Below are positions 53,282 to 64,000 of a DNA stretch of 64,000 nt, piece after piece. The number at the start of each line of letters is the position of its first letter. The stretch's first letter is position 1. This stretch comes from Strigamia acuminata. Taxonomy: Eukaryota; Arthropoda; Chilopoda; Geophilomorpha; Linotaeniidae. The position numbers and the translations under genes are program-made. Location: contig OX442324.1 of assembly GCA_949358305.1 (NCBI GenBank), positions 5,709,575 to 5,773,574 on the forward strand, in the 5' to 3' direction. The notes beneath the pieces are model-generated. The model saw only the letters and a program-made list of their open reading frames with translations, did not search any database and was not told the DNA's origin.

Positions 53282-55570
53282 TTGTTGGAATTATATTGCA
53301 ATGCATTTTGTAATACATTTTAGCGTGCTATTGGCAACGTTGGTTCTCTGTAGTTCTTGTTTGTATTACAATGTAGTGATTTTGTGTTAACTTGACTTCA
53401 AAACTTAATTTTCTGAGAAATGTTCTGCTAGATAAAGTAATTAGCAAAGAACTGTTTTGCCACTGTGAGTTATTGGAATACCAAAGTTTTCTATTTTCTA
53501 TCTTCTATTTTCTAACTTGATTTGAAATAGGTGGAGTGGAACAAAAGGAAATCGAATTGAGAAAATGGAAACAGAAAATCCATTGACTGGTTTTTTCTTT
53601 GGTGGCAAATGACACCAATTGACTCTGCTTTGCATAATGACTAATGGCCTCGAGCATTGCTTTACCATAGAGTTCCCTGTACTCTTGAGTCATTTGATTA
53701 GGTAGTCATTAATGGTGTGTAATGAATACTTTGATGATGGGAATGGCCACCAGGAGTAGGCCCACCCCACGCCCTGTAAAATTCTTCCTTATGGCCTTAA
53801 GGAGGGGCCATGCAGGCGCAGGCAAAGAAACAATAAATTTCAAGACGGTCTCGTTGCATATATTCAGTATAAAAATTTGAAATTATCCGTGACAAAGACC
53901 TTGAAATACAGTAGAGCTGATGGTAAATCACCACCTGCGCATTCCAACACGCACCTAAAAAGTAGGCACTTAAAGATAACTCCACCCTTTGTTATGTGGT
54001 GCCGGACTCGCAGCTGTAGGTGGAGGGAATTTTATTTCTTATTCGCATTAAATATCTCTAGCACAAATTGCATTGTCTGCTTTTGCAAGATTTCTCGATT
54101 TGACCACTGTGCAATATGAAAAATGTTGAAATGAATTTTTTTTTTCTCTGTGCGCATAATATATAGCCCATTACATAATTTGCTGATGGAATTTGCCCAA
54201 ACTAGTTCATTTTTACATTATAAGTGAGTTATTTCTTTTTCTCATTTTCAGTTTTTTTTTTTTCATAAATGAGAGATAGGGTTGAGTAAGAAGATGATCC
54301 TGTCTGTAATCGTGACAGGTTAGAGGTCAAGTTTGTTACGATAGTTGAATAAATTAAACGAGGCCATATACTTCTTGACAAGCAGAAAATGTGCCGAATA
54401 CCTCATTAGGTCTTTCATTGCTTTTTTTTTTGTGTTAATTGCTAATTTTTCATCTTTTCCTTGGAAACCTGTTTTTATATATTTTTTTTTTTTTTAGCTT
54501 GGGATGTGACAGTTTGGTTCAATTTTGTTTTCTCCATTTGCCACTCCTACGGTGTGGCTGTGGTCGGTTATTTAAATTGAAGTTAATTTTTTAATATGTG
54601 TGCTGAGTGCTGCTATCCGACTGACTTAGTTGAGTGGAATGAATTAATTCAAGGCCCCTGATAAAAGAGAAATTGTACCGAACGGTTGTTTACACAAATC
54701 AAACGTTGTAAGCAGAATGTTCTTGTTGCAAAAAGGTTGACAGTGATTTAAGTAGGGTCTGAAACCACTTTGAAGTGTACGTGCAGGCGGTATTAAGTCG
54801 GTGTGACACCAGGTGTGGGAGTGGGTGGGCAGAAGATGATCATGTTTGTTGTCATTCCACTTTTTGAAACTGTGTCCTTGTCACCTGGTCACTTACCCGC
54901 AAGATGAAAAGATTAATTTCTATGCGAGTTGATCTTGCTTGTACTACCTGTGGCGAGTGTAATTAAAAAGTGTAAAAAATGAGTTGGAGGGTGACAGGCG
55001 AGGATGCCGCACGTTTGTTACTCACCCATTACACAGACAAATGAAAACAGTAAAGTCCGCCCATTGTCAATAGATAAGAATGGTGGTGTGGTCGGTAATT
55101 GGATCCTTTTGATGGTGATGTGCAGATTGATAATTTGATTGATTGTAGAATCAATAAAGGCAGTCATGCAGAACGGAAGAAACAATCAAAGTACGAATAA
55201 TAATAATAAGAAACCAAGGAAAACAGGAAAAACATTAATGGGAGTAGATTTTAGGGCCGGGGAAAAAGGTCGTAATAAAGTTGCCAATCTGCTGAAAAAG
55301 AGATGTCTTGAAAGCACAAGTTTCTCAGTAACTACACTGAGAGTAACTCAAATGAATAACTCTAAAACTCTATTAGTGCCACCTAAAACTGATTTTAACG
55401 AGTCGTTTGTGGTTTAACTTTGTTTTGTAAGGACTAAAAGTGAATTTACAGTTCTACTGTTTGAAACACTAAATATTCCAATTTGGTTCAAAAATATATT
55501 TTGCAAAATGTATGGCATTTCGCGGAATTAAGTATATTATATGTAGTACAATTAAATAATGTATTTCGTA

Positions 55571-55831
55571 TAGGCATGTGCGAATTTGCGATTAATCGCA
55601 ATGCGATTTTTTTTGGTTGAATATCGCAGCTATTTAATTCACTAGCTGTTGTTTGCAATATATCGCACATGCGATATATCGCGATTTGCGATTATCGCGA
55701 TTATTGCGAATTATTGCGAATTATTGCGATTATTGCGAATTATTGCGATTATATCGCGATATATCGCAAAAAAATCACAACAATCCAATATCGCAATCGC
55801 ATTCGCGACAAAAATTAATCGCACAAGCCTA
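55571..55831. mobile_element. hAT-type MITE, 261 bp, GCGATTA-rich, with exact 8-bp target duplication
   Basis: TAGGCATGTGCGA at the left mirrors TCGCACAAGCCTA at the right with few changes. The flanks are ATTTCGTA on both sides (55563-55570 and 55832-55839), the 8-bp duplication of hAT insertion. The inside consists almost wholly of GCGATTA, ATATCGC and GCGAATTATT motifs that can fold back on each other. There is no coding capacity. Confidence 0.9.
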
Positions 55832-58800
55832 ATTTCGTAATACAATTGAAAAATGCATTTGAAAATGCATTCTTATTGGGAACGCATTTCATAATACATT
55901 TTATGAATTATAAAATGCATTTCAAAATACATTGCAATATAATTCTAATGTGTTTTTGAAGCGTATCAGGGCCTAACACAGATTAGAATTTTACAATTTT
56001 TGACCAAATGCTATCTTTGTTTTGTTTTGTCGTGAATAGCGTTAGTAGAGGGACTAACTGCAGCGATGCTATTGCTACAATAGCATAACGTTTAGTCTCG
56101 GGACAAACGATGAAGAGTCGCCAAATCGTAAGAATTGTAACAAGATTGTACTTAATGTAATGTTGAATGTTGCTATAGAAAATTGTGTAGCGCTAGTGGT
56201 AGGTACAGCAGGTGCAGCGCTGCAATTAGAGACAAGGTATCGACACTATGTTTTTGAGTAGCGGGCCCAACCCTGTTCTAAACTAGTAAAATAAAAGGGT
56301 TTGGTTTTGGTTTTATTATCACTCGTTTTAATGTGAAATTGTTAGTTTCTTGAGTTTATTTGCACAAATTCTAGTTTCCTAGATATTAAAATGAATTTAT
56401 TGAAGTGGACGTTTGCTCATTGTTGATGTTAATTACAATAAAAGGTTATTTGTATGTATGTGATGCGACTTGGGCATATGGCGTGGCCTTATCTAGGATT
56501 GGTGCAAGTGCACTTTGCAAGAGAAGTTTGACAATTTTGAGTGCGATTATTTCCATCCAAATGTGGAAACTTTTCACCTGCCAGGGCATTCACCTGGCAA
56601 TTGCACAGGCTCCAGTGGTGTATGGGCTGCGTGAAAAGATACTTTGCCCCGGATGATGAGCCTTCAGTCGCCTCCACGCCTACCTGGTCGCCCGAGGACT
56701 TTGGCAAATTCTTGCATGTGTTAACCTCCAAAGGGCTTCCTCGTGGCATCCAACAACCATCTGCTCATTACCCCGTCTCTCTGTGAAGCCTTTGTTGTTG
56801 CCAAAGGTGCGAAAGAGGTGGTTTCATTAAGGTCGAAAATCACGCATTTTAAAGATTGATTGTCCTTCCAGGTTGGAAATTAGTTCCTGTTAGTAGCACT
56901 TGTTGCTCCTACTTGTATGCAACACTGGCTGCATCAAGTAATATTGATTTGCTGCCAAATGGGGTCTTTGCACGACTCAACTTGCGTTTACAATTAGAGC
57001 ACGACAAGTGCATGTGCGCGGTTGTGCTGATGCGAGAATTAATAATTATTGAGTTCAATGAAGGCGGTGTGGGACATTTTAAACAAAAAAAAAGAAAGAA
57101 AAAACTTATTTGATGTCAATAAATGGGACGAGAGTCCTTCAAAATAAAAAAGAACGTTTTCACGCGAGATTTTTGACCTTCCAGTCTCGTTTTGTGCTGC
57201 TGTGGCAAACACGAGTTTGGATAGAAACATTTTCGCGTGTTTTAGGGATGAATAAAGTCGGATTAAACCCGTTTTTGATTGGTTTTTATTTTCAATTGTG
57301 AAATAGCATAAAGTTAAGGAAATAGTTTCGAAAATTGAGATTCTCGCGCGGGTAAAAAATAAGAAAAAAGGAAAAAAAAATAGAAATGACACATCCCGGA
57401 AGACTTTTTTTTTCTGCATACTCATCTTTTCACCGTGTTTTAACATCTAAAGATTCCTCAACTCTTTCTTTACTGGGTCATATAAAATGGTAATGTACGC
57501 CTGTTGGCCTAAGACAGTGCACATGACCCTTCACCTATTTCTCTTATGTCAGGGTCCACCACGTGTATGAGTTAACATTTTTTTACGTCATATTAATGCC
57601 CTTCTTGTTTAATCTGAAAGTTAAATTTTCATACAATTTGTGATTTTTTTTGTTAAAAAAAAGGTGCTGTACGTACATTGGCCTAAAAACGTTTGAACAT
57701 TTTCATTTGCTTTCTTATTTAACCTAAAATTCTCAATTTTTAATACAAAAAATGGGCAGAAAAGGGAAATAATAAAAAAAATTTAAAAAAATATATATAT
57801 TTTTATTTTAAAAAAATTTCTTTAGATTAACGTTTAAATAGAATCAAGTTGATATAAATTAGTTATTTATGATGGGTGGTGTAGAAATTGAGCGGTTTTT
57901 TTTTAAAGATTGAAGTTTAAAGGATGATATGATCCAGATTTATTTTTAATTTTTTGAAGGATATTTGTACAAAATTAAAGCCAAAGGGAACGTCTAATTA
58001 ACATTTCAAAAAAAAATAAATAAACAGAAATAACTTTAGTCATAATAAAGGAGTTGCTTATAAACGTAATTAATTAGATTCATTACATTAACTTATTATG
58101 GTGATTGGATATTTTACATCATTTTTTATATTTTTTCACTGCAGAAATAATTTATTTTTTGGGGAGGTTTATTTTTAATTACCTTTTGCGTGTTAATTGA
58201 AGACGCAAGTTGAAACTGTAAACAACCAGCGTGTCATGGCTTAATCACGATTTCACAAGGAAAAAAAAGGTGAAAAGTTAGGAAAAAGTGAAGCCAACCT
58301 TGTATAATTGGAATTATTTTACCACAACCCTCTTTAATTTGCTCCTCCCTTTAAAGGAATGTTTTAAATTTCGTTAATTTGCCCCGAAATGAGGAAAATA
58401 ACTCAAATTAATCCCAACCTTTTGTCATTAATTTGAGTCGTAAAAATATTTATTTATTCAGTAAAAGACACGTGCATCAATTTTCAAGCGAGTTAATAAA
58501 AAGTTACGAGTACATTTTAACTTGTAACACCCAAGTGGACTCATCTGGACGAGATAAAAAAAAATATAATGAGGTATTAAAAAAAAAAAAACTAAAAAAA
58601 AAATTTAAAAAAAACAACCCCAAAACCATAATTTATAAATTATTGGTTCCATCTGATGTAATAAACGTGAACATACCATTAAATTTTTTTCATTTCCACA
58701 TTTAATGTAAATGAATGTTATAATTAAAACGAAATGTTTGTCATAGCCTCAAGTTTATCTTTGGCTTTTGATTTATCTCCGGTGTAAATTCGGTATCTGA

Positions 58801-59370
58801 GTCCCTTATCAGAGATGGGAAAACGTAGCCGTGTTTTCAAATGAGATATGATCTTGTTATCGAGTAAGTGGGTTAATAGATTGAAGATGACCGTCCGCCA
58901 TTACATTGTGTGATGATGCGAACCATGGGAACGAAATGGAAAACGAAAGTGTGGCCCGAGATGTCCTAGTTCCCAGCTTCGGCCGCAAGAGGGGTGAGTT
59001 TTGGGCCCTAAGGGCCAGCACGCGCTGTTGTGGGTGGGTCTCACATGATTGTATAATAAAGATGGAGTTAACAGCGGGTGGAGTTAAGTAATGTAATGGC
59101 TATAAAGAGGCTGATTTGCCAAAGGGTGTTGGCGAAAAAAAACTTTTCTTTTTTTTTAATATTAAAATTGGCCGGTATTGAATTCTGATGTGAGGGAATT
59201 TGGAAGAAATGACCAAATTGACCGTTTGTCCGAATGGGGAGGATGGTTGCGAGGTTTGACCAATTCGGCTACTGTTTGTTTGGGAGGAGAATGATGAATA
59301 TTGGATATTAGTTTTAATTAGTTGAGATATGGTGAATGCACTTTGTTTTGACACAAGGAGGTTAAATGTC

Positions 59371-60373
59371 GGCTAACAAGGAGACCGCAAGAGTGTGTAA
59401 TCCACAATTGTTAAAATTGTTTGTAAATAAAGCATTCACATCACCTAAACAATCTATTTTTCTCATATTAAAATGCACCTCTCTCTCACATTGTTACAAA
59501 CAGTAACAACACACAGGATTCCTTACTGTGTGTTGAAACACCATTTTTTGATATTTTGAGTAAAAAGGTCAAGTGTAGCACTACATTTGGTGATTAGCCT
59601 GTTCAAACCTTACTCTGGAACCCAGGTAATTTGATATCACATGACATATGACATCACAACTTTGTTCACCAACATGACTGCCTGCATGAAGCAACAATAG
59701 TGTGTTGTGGTGGCTCAGTGGTTAAGGTAATGAATCAGGAATCTTTCCACACAGGTTCAAATCTTGTTGTCGGTGAAAATTTTTACTTTTATTTTTTCTT
59801 TATTTTTAGCAGTAAAGTTAATGTTTGTTATTTTATATTTTTTTTTAAATTTTTTTTTATAATTTTAATTATATTAAATTAATTAATTAAAAAATTTTAA
59901 AAAAAATATAAAATAACAAACATTAACTTTACTGCTAAAAATAAAGAAAAAATAAAAGTAAAAATTTTCACCGACAACAAGATTTGAACCTGTGTGGAAA
60001 GATTCCTGATTCATTACCTTAACCACTGAGCCACCACAACACACTATTGTTGCTTCATGCAGGCAGTCATGTTGGTGAACAAAGTTGTGATGTCATATGT
60101 CATGTGATATCAAATTACCTGGGTTCCAGAGTAAGGTTTGAACAGGCTAATCACCAAATGTAGTGCTACACTTGACCTTTTTACTCAAAATATCAAAAAA
60201 TGGTGTTTCAACACACAGTAAGGAATCCTGTGTGTTGTTACTGTTTGTAACAATGTGAGAGAGAGGTGCATTTTAATATGAGAAAAATAGATTGTTTAGG
60301 TGATGTGAATGCTTTATTTACAAACAATTTTAACAATTGTGGATTACACACTCTTGCGGTCTCCTTGTAAGCC
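59371..60373. repeat. Near-perfect ~1-kb palindrome with a tRNA-like segment in each arm
   Basis: GGCTAACAAGGAGACCGCAA at the left edge is mirrored by TTGCGGTCTCCTTGTAAGCC at the right edge, with one mismatch. The arms (~480 bp each) look identical wherever I compared them, including ATTGTTACAAACAGTAACAA and the block around 59,640. The centre (about 59,850-59,900) is A/T only. No target duplication is obvious. It could be a foldback transposon, an inverted duplication or an assembly artefact. Confidence 0.85.
59704..59783 (+). other. tRNA-like SINE head in the left palindrome arm
   Basis: The A box TGGCTCAGTGG (59711-59721) and B box GGTTCAAATCT (59754-59764) have a spacing typical of a tRNA. 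They are followed by a T-rich run that could stop Pol III. The mirror copy is on the other strand at about 59,961-60,040. Stems pair poorly, so it is a tRNA-derived repeat rather than a working tRNA gene. Confidence 0.6.
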
Positions 60374-63307
60374 AATTGACCGATTTCAGTGAGTGAAAAA
60401 GTTGAAAAATATGTTTTTACTTTTTCTTCAATTTATTTCTATTTTTTGGGGAGGTGTGTTGCCTGCAGCTGGTCGAAAACATGATGGAAAACCGCATGAC
60501 TGACACTTATTAATGCAATAAGGTGGCGTTAATATTAAAACAAGTCAATTTTTCACTCTTCCATTGCCGGAACCAAGATTTATTAGACAAGTGGGGCTAT
60601 GTAAAAAAAAAAAAAAAAAAATTAGTTTTTGTTATATATGTTAGAAATGTTTTAGTTTGAACAGGTTATTACATCCGTATGAATTTCGCATATACACGAG
60701 CTGAAAATTTGAATGCAAACTATTAGAACTAAGTTCTCTCGTTTGGAATGATAATCAAATCACTTGTAACAACTTAATAAACCAAAGCAGTTGTGACATC
60801 ATTTCTCACACGTCTCTGCTGGTCTCGAAGGACGATATTCAATCAACTTCAAAAGATCCCACCCGGAACTAGATTTCTTCATATTTAAAAGTCAAAGAAT
60901 GCGAAAGTTCTAAGAATAAACTTGTAAATGTGTAGAGTGATATCGAGTTTCGCATTGAAACTTCTCCATTGTCCTGTGTTCATTCTGTTTTTCTGAGGAA
61001 AAAAAGTGAAAAAAAGAGCTTTTGAAAGCGCTTATAGTTGTTGGCGGTTGGTTAGTAAGTAATAAATATGATTATGGCCTTAAAAAGTAAAATTAGAGAT
61101 GATTGTGCTAAGTCTGCGATCCTCATGCAAACACGATGTGCATGTGAAATGTTTCATAAATATAGTTGTCGGGTGAGGGTGAACACGTCTGGTTCAAATA
61201 TTTGTTGAATCCTGCCCCATGCTCTCTCTCTCTCTCCTTTCAGGTTATTTATATGCGCAAAACAAAAGGACCTATGAGTAAATTGTAGTTTCATAGCTGG
61301 TTTACATGGGCTGATATTTGTTTAGTGAGCGTGTTCTACTGCTCTTAAATCATGAGCAAAGGAACTGCCGCATGTGCAGGGATCCTTTTCTGCATATATA
61401 CTTTTTTTTCCTTGCTTTTGGAGCTACAAGTGGGATTTTTTTTTCTCATTAAGTTTCCAGACACGCAACAAGGTGAAAAATTACGAAGGGAAAGTGCAGC
61501 TTGTCGAATAAAATGCACGTTTGAGTTGTTTAGGCAAAAACAATTTGTTGCTTTTTCTCGAGCAGCGCGCAGGTGAAACGATTTTTGATTGTCAAAGTTT
61601 GTGATTTATGTATTTGAATTTTGTTTGTGTTGAGCTGCATTAAAATGCCGATTAATTTGAAAGAAATTTACGGTTTCAATTCCGGAATCGTGTAATTGGA
61701 TTTGCTGGAATTTGAAGACGCATTCGGATTAAATTGTTGCACGCATTTTTGCACAATTGTTTAAATCGCGGTTAAACAATCGTTTATATAACAGTTATAA
61801 ATACTTGCAACTAAATTAAAAGTTTTCACATAAAAGGTTGCATACCACAAATTATTATTGCGTAAATTGTGCTGTGTTTTTTGTGTGTGTGTTGTAATGA
61901 TGTCAAATCAAAATGCTGTAAACAAATGTAATGATGCATCTTTAATGGTACTTAGGATGCCACAATATGTTGGGTTGTAAAGCAACGATTGGTTGGTCAC
62001 GTGGAGTTTGGATGACATATTTACAACTGCAAAAAGGTTTCCACAAACCTAGTTATATAAACTTTTATGAAGGGGAATAAATTTTGGTCGTCAGGGTGCC
62101 TAACCTCACTCTCCACACCCAAAGTCCGGTGTCAAAGGTCACGTGGAATAAGGAAAGAGTTAAAAAATGGAAATTTCGTCAAAAAAAATATTCAGGGGGC
62201 AATTAAAATTTTATGTTTACATGGCTTTTTTTCCCCTGCAAAGGTGAAGAAGGTCGGTCTTTAAATGTTTGAAAGAAATGAATACATTTTTTTTTTTTGT
62301 TAAAAATCCAAACTGAGAATTTGAACATTTAATGGAATTTCAAGAATTTTTTTAAAAAAAATTAATTTTTCGTCGCACTTGACTCTGCATTTTAATTTAA
62401 GTCCCCACTGTATATATCACTATATTGTGATTGATTAAAACATAAATTAGATGTCAATCGCTTGGAAAACCAAGCAAAACGACCGCCCAAGTGTCCATGC
62501 GGGATAGAAATGTCCGCCATTGTCACGAGCCAGAAATATTTTTAGTCGGAAATTGTGAAATTTAAGTTTGATGGTTTTTCACATCACACTAATTTTTTGA
62601 GTTGAAAAAACAAAACAAAAAGTAATCTAATTTCAGAACAATACACGGTAATAAGGGACCTTTAACCCTTGCACGCAATATCCACTGTTGTCTGTATGAT
62701 TGTTGCGTGGGCAATGGGAGGTGGGGCTGTGAGGGCGGGGGTCAGTGGCGTGTAGCATGGCAAATGGTTTTGGTGAGGGCTGTGAACCCTTTGTCTCCAT
62801 GAACTCAAAAAGTCTTGAATAACTTGGGTCAGGTTCCCATGATAACTAATGATTCTCTGTGCTGCCAACAGGTGACCAAAATACAAGACCGTTGCACTTT
62901 TTTTTGGAGAAATAAAATTTTATTTTATCTCGAGGCCTCAAAAATTGGAGTAGGTGATACGACTGGGGAAATGATTTGCTTGTTTAATTTGCCACTAGTC
63001 GTCGTTAGCGAGTTGCTGGTGTTAATTGCACTGCACGTTGGCCTCTCTCTCTCTCTCTCTCTCGTGTAATTACCGACTGAATTAAACATGACTCTTAGTT
63101 GAAAATAACTTGGGTTAGTTGCGATGAACTCTAGTGTGCTAGAAAATTGTCTTTTCAACTTGGAAGCGAGTGGACAATGTTCTGTTGTGATTTTGCACTG
63201 AGTTTCAATTCTGGTGGCTCAGTAAGTCGAGTTTCAGTGGCAGAGAAATTCATTTCCGCCTCAATGTTTTCCTGGAGAAATAAACGCGCTAAACTTTATG
63301 AGAAAAA

Positions 63308-63309
63308 AA

Positions 63310-63340
<31 letters not shown>
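63308..63340. repeat. Poly(T) and poly(A/T) runs near the window end
   Basis: A ~30-bp T run occurs at about 63,311-63,340, another at about 63,569-63,588, and mixed T/A-rich sequence up to 63,650. The rest of 60,374-64,000 shows no gene or clear element. Confidence 0.8.
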
Positions 63341-63342
<2 letters not shown>

Positions 63343-64000
63343 GTAAATGTAACGGTGCGCTTCTGTGTTGAATCTTTCACCACAAACAATGTCTACGGAA
63401 TTGTCAGGTTACAGTTTATTTGGGTGATGATTTTTGCGGACGTAATTTTTCGCTTTGCTAAAATTTAATTCAAGTTTTATTTTATGAGAATTAATTAAAT
63501 TTTCAGCTTCAAGGAACTTGAATTCAACTTTAAACATAATTTACAACTTGAAGTGATGATAAGAGATTTTTTTTTTTTTTTTTTTTTTCTAAAATTTATT
63601 TTTTATTTATTTTTTTATTTTTATTTTTAAAATTATTATTTATTCCATTTACAAGCCGAATCCATTAGTGTTTTTTGTTGTTGTATTTTTTTTTGTTATT
63701 TATATAATAGAAATTTTATACAATATAAGGTATGGACTAATTTCGAAATTAATTTTCAATTAGTTAATTTTTTTAACGATGAAAATTGCTTCTAAGTTGT
63801 TAGCAATGGTTTTTTAAAAGATGGCCTCGAATCGCTTCAGAATCTCGAATCAAGATTTTTATATCAAAACCTGTTTAAAAATAAATGCCAAAAAAGTTGT
63901 GATGACTCTGACACATCTTCGGGTCACTTTAGAATGACGTGGGTGGAGTAGGAATGAGTAGGTCACGAAGGCAGAGGTCGTCTTCCCATGGGGATCCTCA

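Larger units (their letters stand above)
48148..64000 (+). other. Long RabGAP intron with no further exon found
   Basis: After the donor at 48148 I find no plausible continuation of the TBC domain (expected to resume near an RTFP motif) up to the window end. The stretch is AT-rich, with several MITE-like elements, a minisatellite, a tandem duplication, a palindrome and scattered poly-A/T runs listed separately. Short open frames in it have no recognisable domains and no coding signature. Confidence 0.65.

Noticed and set aside
56405-56786. Cluster of overlapping 80-codon frames considered as a missing TBC exon
   Set aside because: None reads like the expected RTFP or LGPGQ segment of a TBC domain, and splice sites do not fit phase 1.
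59711-59780. Functional tRNA gene in the palindrome
   Set aside because: Promoter boxes are good but stems are weak and there is a mirrored copy, so a tRNA-derived repeat fits better.

Overview
The window reads as nuclear DNA of an animal, most likely an arthropod. Genes are split by short GT-AG introns, the long genes are metazoan extracellular or signalling proteins, and the mobile elements are typical animal families (Tc1, piggyBac, copia, Crypton, hAT, pogo and TTAA-type MITEs, tRNA-derived SINEs). I cannot name the species.

The window has two very different halves on either side of a run of exactly 200 Ns (21,164-21,363). The left part (1-21,163) is GC-rich and crowded with tandem repeats: a 53-bp minisatellite, nine ~0.6-kb units each ending in a UUCG hairpin plus (AAAT)n, four tRNA-derived SINE units, and long (TC)n, (TTTA)n, (GATT)n and (CGAC)n tracts. 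Four GC-rich genes lie among these repeats: a 202-aa acidic protein (minus), a ~921-aa protein with C2H2 fingers, an RS region and a PHD-like finger (plus), an intron-containing piggyBac-type transposase gene with its DDD residues intact (plus), and the 3' end of a coiled-coil gene (minus) running into the gap. A complete Tc1 element with near-identical 262-bp inverted repeats and an intron in its transposase sits between them.

The right part (21,364-64,000) is AT-rich. It begins inside a copia-type retrotransposon (minus strand) whose 5' LTR ends 13 bp before the first readable exon of an SVEP1-like secreted multidomain gene (23.0-29.3 kb, plus), which has a VWC-VWD-C8 C-terminus. A complete 13-exon malic enzyme gene follows on the minus strand (29.9-33.4 kb), converging on it. 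Next come a single-exon Crypton/DUF3504 tyrosine recombinase that has lost two catalytic residues (34.7-35.9 kb, minus) and the 5' two-thirds of a TBC1D1/TBC1D4-type RabGAP gene (37.3 kb onward, plus). The last visible RabGAP exon ends at 48,147 at the start of the TBC domain. The remaining ~15.9 kb is one intron filled with MITEs, a 20-bp minisatellite, a tandem duplication and a ~1-kb near-perfect palindrome.

The genes do not form a pathway. The main points of interest are the mobile-element biology, the unusual domain combinations and the compositional break at the gap, which could mark a scaffolding error.
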